A DNA stretch of 64,000 nt from Enemella dayhoffiae (GCF_002250625.1 NZ_NMVQ01000007.1:49676-113675); one strand, 5' to 3'; positions 54,942 through 63,720 are shown, counted from the first letter of the stretch. Notes: generated by a model from the sequence alone, not told the origin. Made by a program: numbers and translations.

Positions 54942-56111
54942 ATGTCCCAACAGATAGACAAGGGAACCTCGTTGACGAAACCTGACAACGGCGCCGCCAC
55001 GACGCGATCACCCGAGGTGGCAGTGATCGGGGGAGGGATCGTCGGCCTGTCCACGGCGTACGCGCTGCGAGAGCAGGGCGTACCGGTGCGCCTGTATGAG
55101 GCCGGTCTGCCCGGCACGGGTCAGTCCGCAGGCGAGTCGCGGATCTTCCGGCATGCTCACGACGACCCGCGGCTCGTGGCGTTCGCGCGAGAGAGCCGCG
55201 GCGTGTGGGATGAGTGGGCTGACCACTTCGGCGTCGAGCTGATCTCATCAGACGGTGTCGTGGCGATCGGCGACAGCGCACTGGCACGGCTCCGTGTGCT
55301 CGACCAGGTCGGCGGCGTGCAAGCGCACGAGCTCGATCCAGCCGGGGTCGCCCAGCGAATGCCGCTGCTTGCGGAGTACTCGGGGCCAGCGGTGCTCGAC
55401 GAGTCCGGCGGCGCGATCCGCACCCGCGCCGCGATCAGGGCACTCGTCGGTGCCCTCGGAGACGCCGTCACCACCGGAGAAGTGATCTCCATCGAACCCC
55501 GCACCAATGGGACGGTCGAGGTGCGCAGCGTCACCGACCGGGCTGCCTACTCCAAGGTGGTCGTGTGCGCCGGCCGCGAAACCGCCCGCCTGGCACGCAG
55601 CATCGGCCTGTCGCTGCCGGTTCGCCTCGCCGCACACGTACGCCTGACCTTCGACGTGAAAGCCACCGCCCCGGCACGAGTCGCGTGCCTGCAGGACAGC
55701 AGCGGCGTCTTCGGCGAAGTCGGCGTCTACGCGACGCCACTACCGGGCAACAGCAGTTACTCCGTCGGACTCAGCGAGACCGTCGGCGTCCGCAACGACG
55801 GAACCTTCATCGACCCTGCGGCCATTCGATCACTGGACGAACGCGCACGCGACTACGTGGCACGGGCGCTGCCCGGCCTCCACCCAGAGCCGCGCGACTT
55901 CCTCCACTGCTGGGTGACCGACCTCCCGTGGAGTGAGGACGGCGTGGCCGTGTGGGAGGCAGGCTCTGTCTTCTTCGTGGCCGGGCACAATTTGTTCAAG
56001 CAGGCACCATCGCTGGGCCGCGCCCTCGCCCGGGCTGCGACCGGCGGCGGTCTCTCCGCCGAGCTCACGCCCGAAGCGCGCCTCGGCGAGGCCCAGGACC
56101 AGCAGATGTGA
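54942..56111 (+). CDS. FAD-dependent oxidoreductase, DAO/sarcosine-oxidase-like
   Basis: 389 aa. The FAD-binding VAVIGGGIVGLSTAYALREQG follows a 25-residue polar leader. ESRIFRHAHDDPRLVAFARES, KVVVCAGRETARLARSIG and the final SVFFVAGHNLFKQAPSLG match monomeric sarcosine oxidase/N-methyl amino-acid oxidase types, which release formaldehyde on demethylation. The adjacent formaldehyde dehydrogenase makes that attractive but unproven. ATG 54942 is used; TTG 54972 is also possible. Confidence 0.82.
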   Translation: MSQQIDKGTSLTKPDNGAATTRSPEVAVIGGGIVGLSTAYALREQGVPVRLYEAGLPGTGQSAGESRIFRHAHDDPRLVAFARESRGVWDEWADHFGVELISSDGVVAIGDSALARLRVLDQVGGVQAHELDPAGVAQRMPLLAEYSGPAVLDESGGAIRTRAAIRALVGALGDAVTTGEVISIEPRTNGTVEVRSVTDRAAYSKVVVCAGRETARLARSIGLSLPVRLAAHVRLTFDVKATAPARVACLQDSSGVFGEVGVYATPLPGNSSYSVGLSETVGVRNDGTFIDPAAIRSLDERARDYVARALPGLHPEPRDFLHCWVTDLPWSEDGVAVWEAGSVFFVAGHNLFKQAPSLGRALARAATGGGLSAELTPEARLGEAQDQQM

Positions 56112-56210
56112 CCCACGGGTGCCGCCCTCAGCCAGCTGGGGTGAATCATGCGGCCCCCCGGAGTGAGCGGATCTACCCGACACGCTTCGAATGGCTGCTC
56201 GTGCCTCCCA

Positions 56211-56258
56211 AAAGCGGGCTTTGCCGGTGAAAGCGGGAAAGGAAGCCCGCTTTCACCG
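56211..56258. repeat. Overlapping alternative hairpins
   Basis: AAAGCGGGCTT (56211-56221) pairs with AAGCCCGCTTT (56243-56253); alternatively CGGTGAAAGCGGG (56225-56237) pairs with CCCGCTTTCACCG (56246-56258). The two stems share the right arm, so only one can form. It follows the oxidoreductase gene and precedes the IS remnant. Confidence 0.75.
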
Positions 56259-56284
56259 CCAAGCCCCGCGTTCACCGTCGTACG

Positions 56285-56562
56285 GTCGGCCTGTTCTTCC
56301 ACGACGCCTTGCCTTGACCGGAGACAACCAGCTCGTACCGGCTGGCTCCTCCGACGCGATCCGGCTGCACGGCATCGTGTACGGCGGTGCGGGTCAGCTC
56401 GGCCACCCGCGAGGGTCTGGTGTAGTCCTCCTTCCAGTCGGCGATCACGACCCGGGCCTGTGCCAGGGACCAGAAGATGGTGATGTTGAGGCACTCGTCG
56501 CGGATCCGGGAGTTGAACGACTCGACGTAGCCGTTGCGCCACGGCTCGCCGAACCGGGGTCA
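56285..56562 (-). mobile_element. IS3-family transposase (OrfB) C-terminal remnant
   Basis: Reading leftward: FGEPWRNGYVESFNSRIRDECLN and FWSLAQARVVIADWKEDY, the C-terminal DDE-domain portion of IS3-type integrases with the catalytic Glu (in YVESFN). Upstream catalytic residues and the terminal repeats are missing. Region 56112-56284 between it and the oxidoreductase holds only the hairpin pair. Confidence 0.75.
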
Positions 56563-56668
56563 GGCCAGTCCAACTAGGGCTGAGCGGCACGGTGGTGATC
56601 ATCCGTGCGAGGTGCCGGATCAGACCACCGCCGGTCGGCCCCATCAGAGCCGGTGCTATCAATGACCC

Positions 56669-57586
56669 ATGTACAACGTCCCGGATCAGACCGGCCGCCG
56701 AATCGTCGTCACCGGTGCCAACAGCGGTACCGGTAAGGAGGCCGCCAAGCGACTGGCGGCGGCCGGGGCCGAGGTGGTGCTGGCCTGCCGCTCCCACGAA
56801 CGGGCGCTCGTCGCCCACGACGAGATCGTGCGGCTGGTTCCCCAGGCAAGGTTGGAGATCCGCCAACTCGATCTGGCGGATCTGGCCAGCGTACGTCGGT
56901 TCGCCGAGGACCTCCGGGCCGACGGCCGACCGGTGCACACGCTGGTCAACAACGCCGGGGTGATGGCCCCACCGGACCGGTTGCTCACCAGGGACGGGTT
57001 CGAGCTGCAGTGGGGGACCAACTTCCTCGGACCGTTCGCACTGACGAACCTGATGCTGCCGCTGCTGCTCGAGTCGGAGCGGCCGCGGGTGGCCACCATG
57101 TCGAGCGCGGTCGCCGGATTCGGTTCGATCCGCTTCCGTGACCTGAACTGGTCCCAGCGCTATCGCCCGGCGCTGGCGTACGCCCAGTCCAAGCTCGGCA
57201 ACCTGTTGATGGGGTTGCACCTGGCGAAGGCCGCTGACGAACGCTCCTGGCCGCTGCTGTCGACGATCGCCCACCCCGGTTACACCCGCACCAACCTGCA
57301 GGCCGCCGGGGCCGCCCTCGGTTCGGGCCGCGACACGATGCTGCGGCGGCTGACCAAGGTCGACCTGGTCCCCAGTCAGGAGGTGGAGACCGGCAGCGAA
57401 CCCCTGTTGTACGCCGCAGCGGACCCGACGGCGGTCAGTGGCCGCTACTACGGACCCACCGGGCGATTCGGATCGGTCGGACCCACCGGCGAGGCCGCCA
57501 TCTATCGCAGAGCCAAGGGCCCGACCCTGGCCGCGTCCCTCTGGGCGGTCGCCGAGTCGCTCACCGGGACCGCCTTGCCCGGCTGA
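56669..57586 (+). CDS. Short-chain dehydrogenase/reductase (RDH/WWOX-like SDR)
   Basis: 305 aa. TGANSGTGKEAAKRLAAAGAEV (cofactor motif), LVNNAGVM, and SSAVAG...YAQSKLGNLLM with the catalytic Ser, Tyr (in LAYAQSK) and Lys are present. Similar SDRs are annotated as retinol-dehydrogenase-like or protochlorophyllide-reductase-like in actinobacteria; the substrate is unknown. GTANSGIG variant: here T replaces I (NSGTG). Confidence 0.87.
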   Translation: MYNVPDQTGRRIVVTGANSGTGKEAAKRLAAAGAEVVLACRSHERALVAHDEIVRLVPQARLEIRQLDLADLASVRRFAEDLRADGRPVHTLVNNAGVMAPPDRLLTRDGFELQWGTNFLGPFALTNLMLPLLLESERPRVATMSSAVAGFGSIRFRDLNWSQRYRPALAYAQSKLGNLLMGLHLAKAADERSWPLLSTIAHPGYTRTNLQAAGAALGSGRDTMLRRLTKVDLVPSQEVETGSEPLLYAAADPTAVSGRYYGPTGRFGSVGPTGEAAIYRRAKGPTLAASLWAVAESLTGTALPG

Positions 57587-57630
57587 CCCTGCTCTGGCGC
57601 GCTGTCAGTCCTCGGTGTCACCCTTGGCCC

Positions 57631-57760
57631 ATGACCAGAGTGGTCCACTTCGAGATCCACGCCGCCGACGTCCATCGCGCGGCCGCGCCTGGCAGGCTAT
57701 TTCTACGACACCGAAAACAACGTGTTCGGTATCCACCAGCCCGACACCGAGGCAAGATAG
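57631..57760 (+). pseudogene. Glyoxalase/VOC-family protein, internally deleted
   Basis: ATG 57631 gives TRVVHFEIHAADVHRA, the start of a VOC-family protein. From 57689, in another frame, LAGYFYDTENNVFGIHQPD is the end of the same family, stop TAG 57758-57760. About 80-90 internal codons are gone. The rest of the gap to 57785 is empty. Confidence 0.65.
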
Positions 57761-57785
57761 CGCTCCGGAAGCCGGCCCCGGGAGG

Positions 57786-59144
57786 TCAGCGCACCGTGAT
57801 GTGCACGTGGTCGCGGTGGTTGGCGGTGTTCGATCCGCGGTCGGCCATGTAGCGCCAACCCTCCGACGAGCGTGCCACCGACCAGATGCGCTGGTTCCAG
57901 ATGATGTAGTCCACGTTCAACGACGCTGCATTCGCCCGGACATAGTCGGCGATCGCCTGACCGGTCGCGGCGTCGTTGTAGACCATGGCGTCGATGGCGC
58001 GACCCGACGGGTGGTCCGGTAGGGAGTCCGGGCGTACGCCGATGTAGCTGCGCACCTGCGGGAAACGGCCCTGCAGTTGCGCCAGCACGCGCTGCGCGTT
58101 CGGGGACAGGCCACCCTGCCCGCTCACCGAACTGCCGCCCCCGCCGCCGGTCGGGCCGGGTGCGGTGTCGCTGAGATATTTCGCGGTCACCCAGCGCACG
58201 GCGCCGTTGTAGACGATCTGGGCCCGGCCGTTCTCGACCACGCCGGTCACGTCCAGCCGCGCCCCGGCCGGCGCGTCACCATAGCTGGTGAACACGTCCC
58301 CTGAGCCCGAACGCAGGATGAGCGCGGTGGTGGCGTACCGCTGTCCTCGCACGGCCGGCAATCCGCCGGTCACTGGTCGGCTGACCGTGGCGCTGTCGGA
58401 GAGGTAGAGGCTGTTCACCCAGCGCACGGCCCCTTCGAAGACGATCTGGGTCCGGCCGTTCTCGGTGACGCCGGTGAGTTGCAGCACGGTCCCGGCCGGG
58501 ACGTCGCGGATCACCTGGAACACGTCGCCGGAAGTGGTCCGGATCATCAGCTCGGCGGTGGCGGTGGCCCGTCCGGTGATCGCGGGCAGGCCGGGGCCCG
58601 CCGGTGTCGGCGCGGGGGCCGCGCTGCCGGACAGATACTGGCTGGACACCCAGCGCACCTGTCCGTCGAGCACGATCTGGGCGTACCCGTTCGTCTGGAC
58701 ACCGGTCGTCTGCACCCGGGCGCCCTTGGCGAGCACGGTGACCACGCGATAGCTGATCCCGGCGCCGGTCCGCACGTTCAGTGCGGCGGTGGTGTACGCC
58801 GACCCGCTCGGCACGGCGTTGTTGGCGGGAGTCTGCCCGACACCCTGCGCGGTCAGGTAGAGGTCGGAGACCCACCCGGTCCGCCCACCGAAGCTGATCG
58901 GCATCCACCCGTTCTGGGCGCGGCCGACCGAATCGATCCGGGCGCCGCTGGGCAGGTTGCCGATGATCGGGTGGCTCAGGCCAGGTCCGGATCGGACGTT
59001 CAGCCCGCCGTTGGCGCGGACCGAGAACGGGTCGGCGGCGGCGGCTTTGCCGTGGGCGATTGCGGCGACGACGCCACCGGTCGACAGCAGGGCAGCGGCG
59101 CCGGCAAGTGCGGCCGCTGTCCTGAATCTGCGCAGGACAGTCAC
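57786..59144 (-). CDS. Secreted SH3b protein with C-terminal M15-like (ARB_07466-type) domain
   Basis: 452 aa with a signal peptide (about 1-38). Four SH3b domains follow (about 45-100, 112-170, 185-250, 262-325), each ending GWVSDLYL, VRWVSSQYLS, VRWVNSLYLS or VRWVTAKYLS. The C-terminal 115 residues (NAQRVLAQLQGRFPQVRSYIGVRPDSLPDHPSGRAIDAMVY, DHVHITVR) form a peptidase M15-like fold seen in ARB_07466 proteins. It likely binds and may cut peptidoglycan. GTG 59144 is chosen for the GGAGGAAACCC site; an ATG lies at 59174. Confidence 0.83.
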   Translation of the reverse strand: MTVLRRFRTAAALAGAAALLSTGGVVAAIAHGKAAAADPFSVRANGGLNVRSGPGLSHPIIGNLPSGARIDSVGRAQNGWMPISFGGRTGWVSDLYLTAQGVGQTPANNAVPSGSAYTTAALNVRTGAGISYRVVTVLAKGARVQTTGVQTNGYAQIVLDGQVRWVSSQYLSGSAAPAPTPAGPGLPAITGRATATAELMIRTTSGDVFQVIRDVPAGTVLQLTGVTENGRTQIVFEGAVRWVNSLYLSDSATVSRPVTGGLPAVRGQRYATTALILRSGSGDVFTSYGDAPAGARLDVTGVVENGRAQIVYNGAVRWVTAKYLSDTAPGPTGGGGGSSVSGQGGLSPNAQRVLAQLQGRFPQVRSYIGVRPDSLPDHPSGRAIDAMVYNDAATGQAIADYVRANAASLNVDYIIWNQRIWSVARSSEGWRYMADRGSNTANHRDHVHITVR

Positions 59145-59330
59145 AGGGTTTCCTCCCCGATGACCGTCGGTCATCGCGTCAGTGGGCCCGGCCCCTTCCC
59201 CAGGGTCGGGAAGTCCTCGGGTGGGTGCCTTGGCCGTTTCCCCGGTTTACGCAACCCCGTCCGTCACACTCACCCCAGACTGCGCAGGACTTTAGTTTCG
59301 AATCAGCTTCATCAGCAATGCGATCGAGAC
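59145..59330 (-). promoter_or_regulatory. Structured 5' leader of the SH3/M15-like gene, possible c-di-AMP riboswitch
   Basis: The minus-strand leader contains GACGGACGGGGTTGCG, AACCGGGGAAACGGCC and GCACCCACCCGAGG, reminiscent of ydaO-type leaders that precede wall-hydrolase genes in actinobacteria. A 7-bp hairpin (GATGACC-GAC-GGTCATC, 59159-59175) ends 2 nt before the ribosome site. Without a covariance search this is a suggestion. Confidence 0.35.
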
Positions 59331-59416
59331 TCTTTTGTCACAGAAGCAACTCGACACGCCGCGATCTCCGGAAAAACTACGCACCTGTGATTTGCGGGCT
59401 GGGTTAGGTTCGCTGC

Positions 59417-59770
59417 ATGGCCGTGGAGATGACCTTCGGGGAGTTCGAGCAGCTCGTGGCGACCGCCCTCGACGAGGTGCCCGACGAGCTCGTCGCGCTG
59501 ATCGACAACTGCATCGTGATCATCGAACCAGACCCGCCGGCCGACGAGCCCGGACTGCTCGGGCTCTATGACGGAATCCCTTTGACGGAACGAAATACTG
59601 ACTACACGATGGTGCTTCCCGATCGCATCTTCATCTACATGAACCCCACCCTGGAGATGTGCGAGGACCATGATCAGGTGGTCGAGGAGGTGCACATCAC
59701 GGTGGTCCACGAGATCGCGCACCACTTCGGGATCGACGACGAACGACTGCACGAGTTGGGGTACGCCTGA
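59417..59770 (+). CDS. Zincin-like metallopeptidase family protein
   Basis: 117 aa. The zinc motif is HEIAHHFGIDDERLHELGYA (HExxH with a third His and acidic residues), typical of the PF06262-type possible zinc metallo-peptidases of actinobacteria. The N-terminus is MTFGEFEQLVATALDEVPDEL. The ATG is 8 nt after TAGGTT (59403-59408), a leaderless start. Target unknown. Divergent from the SH3 gene. Confidence 0.85.
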   Translation: MAVEMTFGEFEQLVATALDEVPDELVALIDNCIVIIEPDPPADEPGLLGLYDGIPLTERNTDYTMVLPDRIFIYMNPTLEMCEDHDQVVEEVHITVVHEIAHHFGIDDERLHELGYA

Positions 59771-59888
59771 GCCCCGGCCAGCGTGCGCGGACCGCTCGGC
59801 CGGGCTCCTCCCGGGCTCGATGATCGCTCGCCCAGAAAGCCTCAAGCCACAGGTGAGATTCGCCCGTACGGGTGATGAGAATTCGTTC

Positions 59889-60569
59889 TCAGTCGTTCAG
59901 CACCCAGGTCTGGCGAGCCGAGGAGACCCAGGTGCGCGCGCCGCCGAGGGCGGCCGCTGGGGCGTACCCGGCCTGGAGGTCGTGGCGCTCCAACGGTGTG
60001 GCCCCGCTCAACTCGGCGAGGCGATAGAGGCGCTCGTGATCGGCGGTCACCGCGATCAGCCGCAGGGTACGCCGGGTCTGGTTGACCTCGAGGGTGGCGC
60101 GCACCTCGGGCAGCAGCTGCGGGGCGACCACCACCAGGGGGCGTTCCTCAGACACCGCCGACTCCAGCACGGCCAGCAGCTCGCGCACGGTGTCCACCCG
60201 TTCGGAGCAGACCACCACCAGAGCGTCGTCGGCCACGGCCCACCCCGTCTCCGGGTCGGTGACGAAGGCGTCACTGAGCAGCCCAGCCTCGACCGCCGTG
60301 CTGGCGGCGATCCGCGAGCGCAGCACCGCGCGGGCAGGATCCGCCAGGGCGAGCGAAGGGGCGCCCTCGGGCGTACGCATGGCCGAGGCGCGGTCGAGGT
60401 AGTTCGGCGGTGCCGCGTCGCTCGCCAACCCCGGGATGGGGCGCTCGGGGGGGAGGGTCGCGGCGCGTTGATGACGCAACCGGCGCTCCCGGTCCCAGAA
60501 CCCGCCGAGCAGGATGACCGCGGTGCCGAGCCCCATCACCACGGCGAGCACGACCTGCCAGGTCTCCAC
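59889..60569 (-). CDS. Membrane-anchored protein with an isolated GroEL apical-domain-like region
   Basis: 226 aa. One transmembrane helix (about 4-24) is followed by a basic stretch (RERRLRHQR) and a Pro-rich linker. From about residue 95 to the end it parallels GroEL residues around 190-375: GLLSDAFVTDPETGWAV, VDTVRELLAVLESAV, RPLVVVAPQLLPEVRATLEVN and TRRTLRLIAV then LAELSGATPL. The GFGDRRKAM part is replaced by DHERLYR, and no equatorial ATPase domain exists. It looks like a tethered minichaperone. It lies 17 nt after the SPFH gene on the same strand. Confidence 0.7.
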   Translation of the reverse strand: METWQVVLAVVMGLGTAVILLGGFWDRERRLRHQRAATLPPERPIPGLASDAAPPNYLDRASAMRTPEGAPSLALADPARAVLRSRIAASTAVEAGLLSDAFVTDPETGWAVADDALVVVCSERVDTVRELLAVLESAVSEERPLVVVAPQLLPEVRATLEVNQTRRTLRLIAVTADHERLYRLAELSGATPLERHDLQAGYAPAAALGGARTWVSSARQTWVLND

Positions 60570-60586
60570 GGCTCAGCCGTCCGGGG

Positions 60587-61885
60587 TCAGCGCCACCCGC
60601 CCTCGTTCGGCGGCTGCTGGTAGTGCTGCGGGCCGGGCTGTCCCTGCGGGTATTGCTGCTGATGCTGACCCTGGTGCTGAGGCTGCTCATGCGGCTGCTG
60701 GTGCTGTCCCTGGTAGGGCGGCTGCTGCGGCCCGCGATCGAGTGCCGGCTGGCCCTGCTCGTCCGCATCGCGCTGGGCCTCGGCAGGCTGCTGGTGCTGC
60801 TGCTTCTCGTGCCGCCGGGCCCGAGCCGCCGGGTTCTCCAGCGCCTGGGCCTCCTCGACCGCCTCGTTGACGGTGCGCTTGGCCCGCTCCTCGTCCTCGG
60901 ACTTCTGCTGCTGGATCTCGGCGAACACGTCCACCTTCTCGGGAGCCTTGAAACGACCGGAAGTGTTGCTCTGGGTGGGAATCGCGTCGTTCAGCTGGTT
61001 GACCGTGTTGCCGAGCCCCTTGAGCGCATCGTTCAGCTCGCTGGGCACGATCCACATCTTGTTCGAGTCACCCTTGGCCAGGTTCGGCAGCATCTGCATG
61101 TATTGGTAGGACAGCAGCGCCTGGTCCGGCTCCCCGGCGTGGATTGCGCCGAACACGGTCGTGATCGCCTGCGCCTCGCCCTCGGCGCGCAGCATCGCCG
61201 ACTGCCGGTCGGCCTGGGCGCGCAGCACCGCGGCCTCGCGTTCACCCTGGGCCCGCAGGATCGCGGACTCGCGATCACCGCCGGCCTGCAGGATCTGCGA
61301 CTGGCGCTGGCCCTCGGCGAGCAGGATCTGGGCCCGCTTGTCCCGCTCGGCGCGGGCCCCCTTCTCCATCGCGTCGCGGATGGTTGCCGGCGGCTCGATC
61401 GAGCGCAGCTCGACCCGATTGACCTTGATGCCCCACTTGCCGGTCGCCTCGTCGAGCACCAGACGCAGCTGCTGGTTGATCTCCTCGCGCGAGGTGAGGG
61501 TGCGCTCCAGGTCGAGCCCGCCGATGATGTTGCGCAGCGTGGTCATGGTGAGCTGCTCGATCGCGGACTCGTAGTTCTGCGCCTCGTATGCCGCCCGCAC
61601 CGGGTCGACGATCTGGAAGTAGATGACCGAGTCGATCCCCACCATCAGGTTGTCCTCGGTGATCACTCCTTGGGGGGGGAACGAGACCACATTCTCGCGC
61701 ATGTCCATCTTGTAGGAGATGCGGTCGATGACCGGCACCACGAAGTGCAGTCCCGGCTCAAGCGTCTTGTGGAACTTGCCCAGCCGTTCCACCAGACCGA
61801 CCTGTTGCTGTCGGATCACCTTGATCGATGAGGTGAGCAGTGCGATCAGGAAGACCAGCAGAATCGGGATCCAGATGAACTCCAT
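60587..61885 (-). CDS. SPFH/Band-7 (stomatin/HflK-like) protein with Gln/His-rich tail
   Basis: 432 aa. One N-terminal membrane helix (about 3-23), an SPFH domain (about 25-175: QQQVGLVERLGKFHKTLEPGLHFVVP, DLERTLTSREEINQQL), an Ala/Glu/Arg coiled coil (about 185-250) and a C-terminal tail rich in Gln, His and Pro (about 360-432). Such proteins form membrane microdomain scaffolds and usually pair with NfeD, which is encoded just upstream. The tail is unusual and low complexity. Confidence 0.9.
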   Translation of the reverse strand: MEFIWIPILLVFLIALLTSSIKVIRQQQVGLVERLGKFHKTLEPGLHFVVPVIDRISYKMDMRENVVSFPPQGVITEDNLMVGIDSVIYFQIVDPVRAAYEAQNYESAIEQLTMTTLRNIIGGLDLERTLTSREEINQQLRLVLDEATGKWGIKVNRVELRSIEPPATIRDAMEKGARAERDKRAQILLAEGQRQSQILQAGGDRESAILRAQGEREAAVLRAQADRQSAMLRAEGEAQAITTVFGAIHAGEPDQALLSYQYMQMLPNLAKGDSNKMWIVPSELNDALKGLGNTVNQLNDAIPTQSNTSGRFKAPEKVDVFAEIQQQKSEDEERAKRTVNEAVEEAQALENPAARARRHEKQQHQQPAEAQRDADEQGQPALDRGPQQPPYQGQHQQPHEQPQHQGQHQQQYPQGQPGPQHYQQPPNEGGWR

Positions 61886-61895
61886 CGGGCGCCTT

Positions 61896-62378
61896 TCAGT
61901 TGTAGGGTGGGATTTCCGGCATGGGACGGTTGCGGGGGTGGACCAGTGCGGTGACGCCGTCGACCTCGAAGATGTCGACTGGCTCGCCCGCGTCGATGGT
62001 CAGGTCGGGGTCGTACGCCCGGGCGCTCCAGGTCTCCCCGCGCACCCTGACCTCACCTGCGGCGGCGGTGATCTCGCGGGTGGCGACGCCCTCGGACCCG
62101 ACGATCTGGTCCACCGAGGAGCGATAGCCGACGCTGTTGCGCATCCGCGACAACAGCACCGGACGGAGCAGGAACATGGTGAGGATTGCCACCAGTACGC
62201 CGACGATGACCTGGACGAGGATCAGCCCGGGCGCGATCAACGAGGTGGCTACCCCGGCGAGGGCGCCTGCAGCGAGCATCAGCAGGATCAGATCACCGCT
62301 GAACATCTCCGCGGAGCCGAGCAGCAGTGCCAGGCAGAGCCAGATCGCCCAGAGGTGTTGACCGAACCACTCCGCCAT
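61896..62378 (-). CDS. NfeD family membrane protein
   Basis: 160 aa. Three membrane helices (about 7-25, 31-50, 52-72) precede an OB-fold C-domain (GSEGVATREITAAAGEVRVRGETWSARA, IDAGEPVDIFEVDGVTALVHP), the short NfeD1b type that partners SPFH proteins. ATG 62378 follows GGAGGAGG with good spacing. The stop is 10 nt before the SPFH start. Part of an NfeD-SPFH-GroEL-apical operon. Confidence 0.88.
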   Translation of the reverse strand: MAEWFGQHLWAIWLCLALLLGSAEMFSGDLILLMLAAGALAGVATSLIAPGLILVQVIVGVLVAILTMFLLRPVLLSRMRNSVGYRSSVDQIVGSEGVATREITAAAGEVRVRGETWSARAYDPDLTIDAGEPVDIFEVDGVTALVHPRNRPMPEIPPYN

Positions 62379-62499
62379 CGAGCCACCTCCTCCGGTTCCA
62401 TTGTCCCAGATCCTTCCAAGCCTCCGGGTGGTCGGCGTACGCCAGGTCCCTGCCGCCTCCCCGAGTGGGTGGCGTACCTGCGGGACATGCTCGGATGAC

Positions 62500-62900
62500 T
62501 GGTGACGACCCACCAGGCCGAGCTCGAGCGGGCCAATCACCACCAGCCGAGGGCGGTGCTGCTGGAGGTGGTGACGGGCGACGCTGGGCAGTTACTGCCC
62601 GGGCCGGCTGGTCGGCGGAGAGCTCGGCTACTGCGCCGATCTGCAGGCGATCGGCTATCGGGTGCCGCCCGAGCTCGGGTTCGACCCGGACCCGAGCGTC
62701 GACGAGCACCCGATCGCGTTCGCGTTCGCCCACCATCTGCAAGCGGCCGGCGGGATCACCTGGGACGCGTCCCTGCACCTGCACCTCGGAAGTGTCCCGA
62801 CCTTTCAGCGGCGGGTGGACCGGCAGGCGATCTGCCTGACCACGGCCGTGCTCAGCGGCGATCGGAGCCCCATGCGCCAACCGCCGGAGAGATGGCCCCA
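62500..62900 (+). pseudogene. Unrecognised decayed coding sequence
   Basis: Several short frames have coding character. One begins VTTHQAELERANHHQPRAVLLEVVTGD (GTG 62500) and breaks near 62590; the next frame reads GELGYCADLQAIGYRVPPELGFDPDP and HPIAFAFAHHLQAAGG to about 62800. They may be parts of one protein separated by a deletion. No family is recognised, and no intact gene covers 62379-63415. Confidence 0.4.
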
Positions 62901-63007
62901 CACTAGCGGGTACACCTAGGCGCGCTGGGCGGCCGCGGGTCGGTCTGGTCCCGGGTACGCCGGCTGCAACACCTGGGCGCTTCCCGCCGATCAGCTCGGC
63001 TGACCGC

Positions 63008-63388
63008 CCGGTGGCCGACGAGCACGTCGTCACCACCAACGTTCGCGTCGAGGTCAGCGAGCAGGTGTCCGAACGCCTGCTCGCCGATGAGCGCATCGAC
63101 GGGCTGTTCTGCGTGAACGGGCTCTCGACCGCCGGGCCGTACCAGGCGGCGCAGCGGTTGGGCCACCGGATGCCCGATGACCTCGCCCTGATCGGGGTGG
63201 ACAACGATCACTGGGCCCGGCTGGTGAACCCCCAGGTCGGCGTGATCGTGCAGCCGATCCACGAACTCGCCGAGTGGGCCGCCGAGCCCCTCGCCCGGGC
63301 CGAGGGCTCGACGGTCGACAGCACCCACGTTGGTGTTGGCGCCCAAGCTGATCGTGCGGCAGTCGACCAGGCGAATTGAGTGAATCCC
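63008..63388 (+). pseudogene. LacI-family regulator, C-terminal fragment
   Basis: VSEQVSERLLADERIDGLFCVNGLSTAGPYQAAQRLGHRMPDDLALIGVDN is the effector domain of LacI-type repressors. The DNA-binding domain is missing, and a frame slip near 63330 is needed to read the normal ending VLAPKLIVRQSTRRIE and a TGA at about 63380-63388. The fragment probably lost the rest through deletion. Confidence 0.65.
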
Positions 63389-63415
63389 GATACCTGACCA
63401 CGCTAGAGTTGACGG

Positions 63416-63489
63416 GCCCCTATAGCTCAGTTGGTCAGAGCAGCGGACTTTTAATCCGCGGGTCCTGGGTTCGAGCCCCAGTGGGGGCA
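63416..63489 (+). tRNA. tRNA-Lys (TTT)
   Basis: 74 nt. Acceptor GCCCCTA/TGGGGGC with a G-U pair, D arm GCTCAGTTGGTCAGAGC, anticodon loop CTTTTAA giving TTT, T arm CTGGGTTCGAGCCCCAG. An integrase fragment ends inside its 3' part, so it was probably the attachment site. Confidence 0.95.
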
Positions 63490-63720
63490 CCCCATCGTTT
63501 CCCCTAACCAGAACTTGTCCAGCGTTTTGTCGGCCCGGTCTGGAGGCCCATCCTCCTCGGAGATGTGGCACAGATGTGGCACAAACCCATCGAGGGCAGC
63601 GGCAACTGAGTTCAAATCATCGCTGAACAGGCCCGCGTAAACATCGACAGTCATGGCTGCCGAAGCATGGTCCAACATCGACTGCACGACCTTGACGTTC
63701 GCTCCGGCCTGGATGGCCAC
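63451..63720 (-). pseudogene. Tyrosine integrase C-terminal fragment at tRNA-Lys
   Basis: 89 codons: AIQAGANVKVVQSMLDHASAAMTVDVYAGLFSDDLNSVAAALD is the C-terminal catalytic part of a tyrosine recombinase (HASAAMT with following Tyr). The 5' part is missing at 63720, where it meets a TIR-like fragment head to head within GGCCACGAC. The reading frame runs into the tRNA. Confidence 0.8.

Noticed and set aside
56669..57586. The SDR read as protochlorophyllide reductase
   Set aside because: Annotation of such SDRs with that name is common but nothing here suggests photosynthesis; only the general SDR motifs are supported.
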